Shown here in pieces: positions 6,689 through 11,354 of a stretch of 13,583 nt of DNA. Each line of letters begins with the position of its first letter. The first letter of the stretch is position 1. The stretch covers positions 1 through 13,583 of the forward strand of contig CAMFSB010000014.1 in the NCBI GenBank assembly GCA_945982465.1, in the 5' to 3' direction. The position numbers and the translations under genes were made by a program. Source of the stretch: an uncultured Faecalibacterium sp. GTDB lineage: Bacteria > Bacillota > Clostridia > Oscillospirales > Ruminococcaceae. Under the pieces are notes generated by a model. The model worked only from the letters and a program-made list of their open reading frames with translations, did no database searches and was not told the DNA's origin.

Positions 6689-6940
6689 ATGAAAGGCAAC
6701 CCCGAGGAACGGGCCATCCTGCTGGGTGAATACATCGCCGCGCACAACGCCACTGTGCGCAGCGCGGCAGCCGCATTCGGTATTTCCAAATCAACGGTAC
6801 ATAAAGACGTGTCGACCCGGCTGCGGCGGCAGAACCCCGCCCTTTGGGCACAGGTCCAGGCCATCCTGGCCAAAAACAAGGCCGAACGGCATCTGCGCGG
6901 CGGGGCCGCCACCAAGGCCAAATACCAAAAGCTCCGATGA
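6689..6940 (+). CDS. spoIIID: Sporulation transcriptional regulator SpoIIID
   Basis: This 83-residue DNA-binding protein matches SpoIIID, the mother-cell regulator that activates and represses genes after sigma-E during endospore formation. The helix-turn-helix is at about 22-42, with the near-invariant recognition helix FGISKSTVHKDVSTRL (30-45), followed by NPALWAQVQAIL and the C-terminal RHLRGGAATKAKY (67-79), which matches the family signature RHLRGGEATKxKY. It is slightly shorter than the Bacillus protein, as in many Clostridia. The ATG at 6689 is chosen because GGAGG (6677-6681) lies 7 bases upstream; the ATG at 6683 is only one base from that site. It is a single gene with a sigma-E-like promoter. 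Identification is secure; whether the host completes sporulation is unknown. Confidence 0.96.
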   Translation: MKGNPEERAILLGEYIAAHNATVRSAAAAFGISKSTVHKDVSTRLRRQNPALWAQVQAILAKNKAERHLRGGAATKAKYQKLR

Positions 6941-6947
6941 ACACAGC

Positions 6948-6990
6948 AAAGCAGGGGCCGCAGAGCAAGCTGCTCTGCGGCCCCTGCTTT
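6948..6990. terminator. 20-bp perfect hairpin between convergent spoIIID and small membrane-protein gene
   Basis: Arms 6948-6967 and 6971-6990 are perfectly complementary over 20 bases, with a 3-base AGC loop. The arms begin with AAA and end with TTT, so the hairpin reads as a terminator from either side, although neither T-tract is long. It starts seven bases after the spoIIID stop and ends 17 bases before the stop of the minus-strand gene. Confidence 0.82.
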
Positions 6991-7007
6991 GTGTGCGGCC
7001 GGCTTTT

Positions 7008-7208
7008 TCACATGCGGGATGCGATGTCCACGATCATTTTATCCAGCTTTTCCACGGTCTGCTCCGCGCCGCGGGCCAGCTTTTTGGCCGTGCGCTTTAT
7101 CTCGCGCTTATTCTGGCTGGCCAGGTACATGCCGGCGGCCCCGGCGGCCGCGCCGGCGGCCAGGCCCATCATCACGCCGGAAGCGGCCGCGTGTTTTTCG
7201 TGCATCAT
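7008..7208 (-). CDS. Small glycine-zipper membrane protein, YtxH-like
   Basis: This 66-residue protein starts at the ATG at 7208, with AGGAGG 6 bases upstream, the strongest ribosome site nearby, which supports a real gene. Residues 11-31 form one helix rich in Gly, Ala and Met (GVMMGLAAGAAAGAAGMYLA), a glycine-zipper transmembrane segment. A basic patch (NKREIKRTAKKLARG) and an amphipathic C-terminal helix (EQTVEKLDKMIVDIASRM) follow. The layout resembles small YtxH-domain proteins of Firmicutes, some linked to stress, but the match is general and no function can be assigned. It faces spoIIID and is divergent from the B6 kinase gene. Two small palindromes lie in its upstream region. Confidence 0.75.
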   Translation of the reverse strand: MMHEKHAAASGVMMGLAAGAAAGAAGMYLASQNKREIKRTAKKLARGAEQTVEKLDKMIVDIASRM

Positions 7209-7236
7209 GGAATACCTCCTTTTGCAGTTACAGGCT

Positions 7237-7267
7237 GCTGTTTACAGCTTTTCCCGCAGATGCGGGA
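7237..7267. promoter_or_regulatory. Two palindromes in the divergent intergenic region
   Basis: GCTGT-TT-ACAGC (7237-7248) and TCCCGCA-GA-TGCGGGA (7252-7267) lie side by side between the small membrane-protein gene and the B6 kinase gene. Their two-base centres make hairpins unlikely, so protein-binding dyads are more plausible. No regulator can be named. Confidence 0.35.
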
Positions 7268-7279
7268 TTATGCGTCTTT

Positions 7280-7305
7280 TTTTACCGGCTTTTTTGTGGT
7301 AAAAT
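7280..7305 (+). promoter_or_regulatory. Probable extended -10 promoter of the B6 kinase-trmL-degV operon, with inverted repeat
   Basis: TGGTAAAAT (7297-7305) is an extended -10 element. The -35 region is only a T-run. The same bases form the right half of a perfect 7-base inverted repeat, TTTTACC (7280-7286) and GGTAAAA (7298-7304), which overlaps the promoter and could be an operator. The expected start is near 7312. Confidence 0.5.
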
Positions 7306-7380
7306 AGCTGCATGGCCGCTGCCGCCTGCATTTTCCGGCAGCATCCGCCCTTTTGGGGGCTTATCCAAGGAGGAACCTGT

Positions 7381-8226
7381 TTGCTGAAACCCACACGTCC
7401 CAAAACCATTTTGTGCATTCACGATCTTTCCGGCGCGGGCCGGTGCAGTCTGGCGGTGATCCTGCCGGTGCTGGCGGCCATGGGCTGCCAGCCGGTGGCG
7501 CTGCCCACGGTGGTGCTGTCCACCCACACCGGCGGGCTGGGCGAGCCGGCCCGGCTGGACGGCGCCGCTTACGGCCGCGCCGCGCTGGAGCATTACGCCG
7601 CCTTGGGCATGGCCTTTGACGGCATTTACACCGGCTATCTGGGCGGCACCGACCAGCTGGCCCTGGCCGAGCGGGCCTTTGCCCTGTGGCCGGCGGCCTA
7701 CAAGATCGTTGACCCTGTGATGGGCGACAACGGCCGGCCGTATTCCACCGTAACGCCGGAACTGTGCGCCGGCATCCGCGCGCTGTGCCAAAAGGCCGAC
7801 CTGATCCTGCCCAACTACACCGAAGCCGCCCTGCTTTTGCAGCGTGACATGCCCGACTGCGCCGCCCCGCTGGACGAAGCAGCCGCCCTGGCGCTGGCGG
7901 CAGACACCGCGGCGCTGGCCCCCATCGTTGTGGTGACCGGCCTGCCCATGGGCAAGTACATCGCCTGCGCCGGCGGCGGGCGCGAACGTTTTGTGCAGAA
8001 AAAGCTGCGCATCGACCGCAGTTTCCCCGGCACCGGCGATCTGTTCGGCGCCATTGTGACCGGCGCTTTGATGCACGGCAACGCCCTTTCGGCCGCGGCC
8101 GACGCGGCGGCCGAATTTGTGGCATCCTCTATCCTTGCCACCCCCGCCGACGCCGACAGCCGGCTGGGCGTGTGGTTTGAGCCGCTTTTGGGCCGGCTGA
8201 TCCCCCCTGCGGCGGACCAGCTCTGA
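7381..8226 (+). CDS. pdxK: Pyridoxal/pyridoxamine kinase (PfkB-like)
   Basis: This 281-residue ribokinase-fold kinase phosphorylates B6 vitamers (pyridoxal, pyridoxamine, pyridoxine) with ATP to salvage PLP. Diagnostic segments are IHDLSGAGRCSLAVILPVLAAMG (13-35), the substrate loop VVLSTHTGG (44-52), YTGYLGG (83-89), VDPVMGDNG (110-118), PNYTEA (144-149) and the anion-hole/catalytic PGTGDLFGAI with base D220. The TTG at 7381 is chosen because AAGGAGG lies 7 bases upstream; the in-frame ATG at 7312 has no ribosome site and adds a sequence unlike the family. It leads a run of three plus-strand genes. Its PLP product would serve enzymes such as IlvA. The PdxK/PdxY choice within the family is less certain than the kinase call. 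Confidence 0.9.
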   Translation: MLKPTRPKTILCIHDLSGAGRCSLAVILPVLAAMGCQPVALPTVVLSTHTGGLGEPARLDGAAYGRAALEHYAALGMAFDGIYTGYLGGTDQLALAERAFALWPAAYKIVDPVMGDNGRPYSTVTPELCAGIRALCQKADLILPNYTEAALLLQRDMPDCAAPLDEAAALALAADTAALAPIVVVTGLPMGKYIACAGGGRERFVQKKLRIDRSFPGTGDLFGAIVTGALMHGNALSAAADAAAEFVASSILATPADADSRLGVWFEPLLGRLIPPAADQL

Positions 8227-8267
8227 CCGCCGCCCCTGTTTGGGAAGAAGGTGAAACGCTGACTGCA

Positions 8268-8774
8268 ATGGAGCAAAAACCGACACTGAACATCGTTTTG
8301 GTGGAGCCGCGCATCCCCCAGAACACCGGCAACGTGGCGCGCACCTGCGCGTGCACCGGCTGCCGGCTGCATCTGGTGGGGCCGATGGGCTTTGCCATCG
8401 ACGATAAAAAACTCAAGCATGCCGGGCTGGACTACTGGCATTATCTCGACATATCCTATTACGACAGTCTGGAGGAATTTCTGGCCAAAAACAGCGGCCC
8501 GTATTTCTTCTTTACCACAAAGGCCCCGCGCCGCTACACCGACGTAGCTTACCCGGACGGCGCATACATTGTTTTCGGCCGTGAGGACGCGGGCCTGCCG
8601 GAAAAACTTTTGTACGAGCACCCCGAAAGCTGCGTGCGCCTGCCCATGCGGGAGGGCTGCCGCAGCCTGAACCTGTCCAACACGGTGGCCATTGGCGTAT
8701 ACGAGGTGCTGCGCCAATGGGACTTCCCCGAGCTGCTGGATCACGGCCACCTGCGCGACTATGAATGGAAATGA
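8268..8774 (+). CDS. trmL: tRNA (cytidine(34)-2'-O)-methyltransferase TrmL
   Basis: This 168-residue SPOUT-class methyltransferase uses S-adenosylmethionine to methylate the 2'-O of the wobble base C34 or cmnm5U34 in certain leucine tRNAs. It has the family start NIVLVEPRIPQNTGNVARTC (R25 in the RNA/SAM region), IVFGREDAGLP (101-111) and the trefoil-knot end LPMREGCRSLNLSNTVAIGV (125-144). It is full length for TrmL and has no extra RNA-binding domain. The ATG at 8268 is preceded by AAGGTG about 14 bases upstream, a longer gap than usual; an in-frame CTG at 8259 is better spaced but would be a rare start. It lies 41 bases after the B6 kinase and 10 bases before degV, so it is probably co-transcribed. 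Confidence 0.95.
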   Translation: MEQKPTLNIVLVEPRIPQNTGNVARTCACTGCRLHLVGPMGFAIDDKKLKHAGLDYWHYLDISYYDSLEEFLAKNSGPYFFFTTKAPRRYTDVAYPDGAYIVFGREDAGLPEKLLYEHPESCVRLPMREGCRSLNLSNTVAIGVYEVLRQWDFPELLDHGHLRDYEWK

Positions 8775-8784
8775 GGCGAAACGT

Positions 8785-9657
8785 TTGAAAAAGATTGCGA
8801 TCCTGACCGACTCTTCCTGCGATATCCCCCAGGAAATCGCCGATAAATACGGCATCGACATGATGAACTTCCACATCACGCTGGATGGGAAGGACTACCT
8901 GGACCGGGAGAGTTTCACCTTCGATGAATTTTACAATATGCTGCGCAAAGCCGAGGGCGTGCCCTCCACGGCGGCGATCACGCCCATCCAGTTCTGCGAA
9001 AAATACTGCGAGTATGTGGATAAAGGCTATACCGACGTGATCCATGTGCCCATCAACCGCAGCGGCAGCTCCACCTACGACAACGCCCTGATGGCGCAGG
9101 ATCTGCTGCGGGAGGAACGGCCCGAGCATCACCTGCGCATCCACCTGATCGACTCGCACACCTACTCCATGTCGTTCGGCTGGTATCTGTGCGAAATGGC
9201 CCGCAAGCTGCGCAATGGCGGCGAGATCGCCCCGCTGGTGGATGAGTTTGAGCAGGCAATGAGCCGCGTCGAGATCATCCTTGGCCCCTACAGCCTGAAG
9301 CAGATGAAAAAGAGCGGCCGGATCTCGGCAGCAGCGGCCTTTGCGGGCGAGCTGCTGGGCCTGCGCCCCATCATCACGCTGATCGACGGCAAGACCAAGG
9401 TGGAAAACAAGGTGCGCGGCGACGACAAGGTGGTGCCCGCCATGGTGGAGCTGGCCAAAAAACGCACCCAGGGCCTGGGCGAAGTGGAATATCTGGTGGG
9501 TTACACCGACGTGCGGCAGGTGAACGACCTGGTCAAGCTGTGCCGCAAGGAGTTCGGCCACGACCCCATCAATGTGTTCAAGCTGGGCGGCGTGATCGCG
9601 GCCAACACCGGCCCCGACGCCCTTGCACTGGTATACCTGGGCACGCCGCGCGCATAA
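8785..9657 (+). CDS. DegV family protein (fatty-acid-binding, FakB-like)
   Basis: This 290-residue protein has the DegV two-domain fold signature: IAILTDSSCDIPQEI (4-18), a central ligand segment VPSTAAITPIQF (59-70), PINRSGSSTYDNA (89-101), LIDSHTYSMSFGW, KKSGRISAAAAFAGELLGLRPI (175-196) and the C-terminal GGVIAANTGPDALAL (268-282). DegV/FakB proteins bind a fatty acid; FakB members present it to the kinase FakA for phospholipid synthesis. The common HTGPGAL ending is NTGPDAL here, so ligand handling may differ. The TTG at 8785 is preferred because TGAGG lies 8 bases upstream; the in-frame ATG at 8761 has no ribosome site and overlaps trmL. The gene ends 32 bases before a strong terminator. 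Confidence 0.92.
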   Translation: MKKIAILTDSSCDIPQEIADKYGIDMMNFHITLDGKDYLDRESFTFDEFYNMLRKAEGVPSTAAITPIQFCEKYCEYVDKGYTDVIHVPINRSGSSTYDNALMAQDLLREERPEHHLRIHLIDSHTYSMSFGWYLCEMARKLRNGGEIAPLVDEFEQAMSRVEIILGPYSLKQMKKSGRISAAAAFAGELLGLRPIITLIDGKTKVENKVRGDDKVVPAMVELAKKRTQGLGEVEYLVGYTDVRQVNDLVKLCRKEFGHDPINVFKLGGVIAANTGPDALALVYLGTPRA

Positions 9658-9689
9658 CGGCCGGCAGCTGGCTCAAACACGCATTTTTG

Positions 9690-9721
9690 GCGGTCTGCCC
9701 TTGCGGCAGGCCGCTTTTTTT
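9690..9721 (+). terminator. Intrinsic terminator after degV
   Basis: A 10-bp stem (9690-9699 with 9705-9714, one G-T wobble) with a 5-base loop is followed by seven T (9715-9721). It ends the B6 kinase-trmL-degV transcript. The promoter of the next operon overlaps it. Confidence 0.92.
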
Positions 9722-9729
9722 GCTATACT
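9701..9729 (+). promoter_or_regulatory. Promoter of the queT operon, overlapping the degV terminator
   Basis: TTGCGG (9701-9706), a 17-base spacer and TATACT (9724-9729), with TGC directly before the -10, form a good extended -10 promoter. The -35 lies in the terminator loop and right arm, and the T-run is inside the spacer. The expected start is near 9736, about 18 bases before the riboswitch. Confidence 0.75.
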
Positions 9730-9753
9730 GACAAACGCCGTTTTGCGGCAAAA

Positions 9754-9859
9754 GAGCAACTTAGGATTTTAGGCTCATCCCGTCTGCGCTCGAAGGCAGG
9801 CGGGGTACAAACCCTGCGGGCCTGGCGGTGCCGCAGAGGTCAAAATCTATCCGCCGGAG
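9754..9859 (+). promoter_or_regulatory. preQ1-III riboswitch
   Basis: The leader matches the preQ1-III class as I remember its sequence: an identical or near-identical 5' block GAGCAACTTAGGATTTTAGG, a variable hairpin, then CTGGCGG and, near the end, CCGCCGGAG. I can trace P1 (GAGC 9754-9757 with GCTC 9773-9776), a 9-bp hairpin (9779-9787 with 9796-9804), a CTGCGG/CCGCAG stem (9814-9819 with 9831-9836) and a pseudoknot from its loop, GGCGG (9824-9828), to CCGCC (9851-9855). That last arm abuts the queT ribosome site GGAG (9856-9859), so preQ1 binding should hide the site and stop translation. The downstream gene is the expected preQ1 transporter. Confidence 0.93.
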
Positions 9860-9865
9860 TATTGT

Positions 9866-10384
9866 ATGCAGACTAAAAAACTTGTTCGCTGTGCACTGAT
9901 CGCCGCTGTCTATGCGGCGCTGTGCCTGGTTTTGCAGCCCTTTTCCTACGGGGCGGTGCAGGTGCGCGTGGCCGAAATGCTGTGCCTGCTGCCGGTGTTC
10001 GGCCCCGACTACATCGTGGGCGTAACGTTGGGCTGCTTTTTGGCCAACCTGTTGGGCACCGCCATGGGCACCACCGTGGCTGTGGACATTGTGTTCGGCA
10101 CGGCGGCCACGCTACTGGCCTGCCTGTGCACCTACAAGCTGCGCGGCGTGCGCACCAAAGGGCTGGCGCTGGCGGCTTCGCTGCCGCCAGTGGTGTTCAA
10201 CGCCGTGATCGTGGGCGCGGAGATCTCGATCTTCTTTACCGACGGGGCGGCGACCGCCCCGGTGGTGCTGTTCAACATGCTGACGGTGGGCTTGGGCGAA
10301 GTGGTCAGCTGCTGCGTTCTGGGCGTGGCGCTGGTGCGCCTGATCGAAGCTACACCGCGGCTGCGCGGGCTGTTCGCCGCCTGA
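9866..10384 (+). CDS. queT: QueT family queuosine-precursor (preQ1) transporter
   Basis: This 172-residue, very hydrophobic protein has five to six membrane helices and belongs to the QueT family, the substrate-binding (S) components of ECF-type vitamin transporters specific for preQ1 or related queuosine precursors. Recognisable parts are the N-terminal LVRCALIAAVYAALCLVLQP, the conserved QVRVAEMLCLLPVFGPDYIVG segment (about 33-52), the DIVFGTAATLLACL helix and the MLTVGLGEVVSC segment near the end. It would need the shared EcfA/EcfA'/EcfT energising module, which is not in this window. The ATG at 9866 has CGGAG 6 bases upstream inside the riboswitch. The preQ1-III riboswitch directly before it strongly supports the substrate. 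A HAD gene follows 38 bases later. Confidence 0.94.
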   Translation: MQTKKLVRCALIAAVYAALCLVLQPFSYGAVQVRVAEMLCLLPVFGPDYIVGVTLGCFLANLLGTAMGTTVAVDIVFGTAATLLACLCTYKLRGVRTKGLALAASLPPVVFNAVIVGAEISIFFTDGAATAPVVLFNMLTVGLGEVVSCCVLGVALVRLIEATPRLRGLFAA

Positions 10385-10422
10385 GCACCGCCCCGCCTGT
10401 ATGCCGGAAAGGAGGCCGTTTT

Positions 10423-11079
10423 ATGGCGCAGATCCAAACCGTTTTGTGGGACTGGAACGGCACGCTGCTGGATGACCGGGATGTTTCGCTGGCCTGCCTG
10501 AACGGCCTTCTGGAGGAGTTCGGCTATCCGCAGCGGTACGACCTGGCGGCATATCAGGAAATTTTCGGCTTCCCCATTGAGGAATATTACCTCCGGGCGG
10601 GGTTCGACTTTACCCGCCACCCTTACCCGATGCTGGCCCAGCGGTACATGCAGCGGTATATCCCCGGCGCCGGCGGCTGCGGCCCCATGGCCGGCGCGGC
10701 CGAAACGCTGGCTGCTTTGCGCCGGCAGGGGCTGCGGCAGGTGATCCTTTCGGTTTCGCGGCGCGATACCCTGATCGAGCAGGTGACCGCCCGCGGTCTG
10801 GCAGGCTATTTTGATGAGTTGCTCGGCCTGGCAGACATTTACGGAAAAAGCAAGGTGCAGATCGGCCGCGACAGGATGGCGCGCACCGGCGACCACCCCG
10901 CCGCGCCGGTGACGATCGGCGACACGCTGCACGACGCCGAGGTCGCGGCAGCGCTGGGCGTGCGGTGTATCCTGTTCACCGGCGGCCACCAGAGCCGCGC
11001 CCGGCTGCAAACGGCGCTCTGCCCGCTGGCCGACCGTTTAGCGCAGATCCCGGCCCTGCTGGCCGCGCTGCCCCGCTGA
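10423..11079 (+). CDS. HAD-superfamily hydrolase with DxN motif I
   Basis: This 218-residue protein has the HAD fold: motif I WDWNGTLLDD with nucleophile D10, a helical cap at roughly 20-95, motif II in VILSVS (S110 or S112), motif III lysine in YGKSK (K142/K144) and motif IV TIGDTLHDAEVA (D167, D171). The usual acid/base aspartate two residues after the nucleophile is N12. This WDWNGTL form recurs in a HAD branch, so it is probably not a random mutation, but the chemistry or substrate may differ from ordinary phosphatases. The ATG at 10423 has AAGGAGG 7 bases upstream. No promoter or terminator separates it from queT, so it should fall under the same transcript. A role in queuosine-precursor metabolism is only an inference from position. 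Confidence 0.9.
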   Translation: MAQIQTVLWDWNGTLLDDRDVSLACLNGLLEEFGYPQRYDLAAYQEIFGFPIEEYYLRAGFDFTRHPYPMLAQRYMQRYIPGAGGCGPMAGAAETLAALRRQGLRQVILSVSRRDTLIEQVTARGLAGYFDELLGLADIYGKSKVQIGRDRMARTGDHPAAPVTIGDTLHDAEVAAALGVRCILFTGGHQSRARLQTALCPLADRLAQIPALLAALPR

Positions 11080-11100
11080 CCCCCCAAAAAAAGCACAAGA

Positions 11101-11138
11101 CCCCGCGCCCGGCACACTCCCGGGCGCGGGGCTTTTTT
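11101..11138 (+). terminator. Intrinsic terminator after the queT-HAD operon
   Basis: A 12-bp perfect GC stem (11101-11112 with 11120-11131) with a 7-base loop is followed by C and six T (11133-11138). It begins 22 bases after the HAD stop codon. Confidence 0.95.
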
Positions 11139-11218
11139 GCCGCGCGCAGGCTCGCCCGCCCCGCCGGATGGGCCGCGGCAAATTTACAAAAAATTCACCG
11201 GGCGGTCAAAGCCAGAAT

Positions 11219-11248
11219 TTGACAGGCTTCTGCCGTGTGTAGTATGAT
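11219..11248 (+). promoter_or_regulatory. Sigma-A promoter of secA
   Basis: TTGACA (11219-11224), an 18-base spacer and TATGAT (11243-11248) form a strong promoter. The start is expected near 11255-11257, which gives a leader of about 100 bases. The leader holds a small hairpin, AACAGC-GAT-GCTGTT (11297-11311). Confidence 0.8.
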
Positions 11249-11354
11249 ACTATTATATGGATACTGGGTTTGTGTGCCCGTACCCCCGGCAGATCCAACA
11301 GCGATGCTGTTTGCAAGCATAGAGCAATCACAAAAAACAATGAGGTGGAACGAT

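Noticed and set aside
7312..7380. Earlier ATG start of the B6 kinase at 7312
   Set aside because: The ATG coincides with the expected transcription start, has no ribosome site, and adds residues that do not fit the kinase family. TTG 7381 has a correctly spaced AAGGAGG.
8761..8784. ATG 8761 as the degV start
   Set aside because: It lacks a ribosome site and overlaps the end of trmL. TTG 8785 has TGAGG upstream and gives the usual DegV N-terminus.
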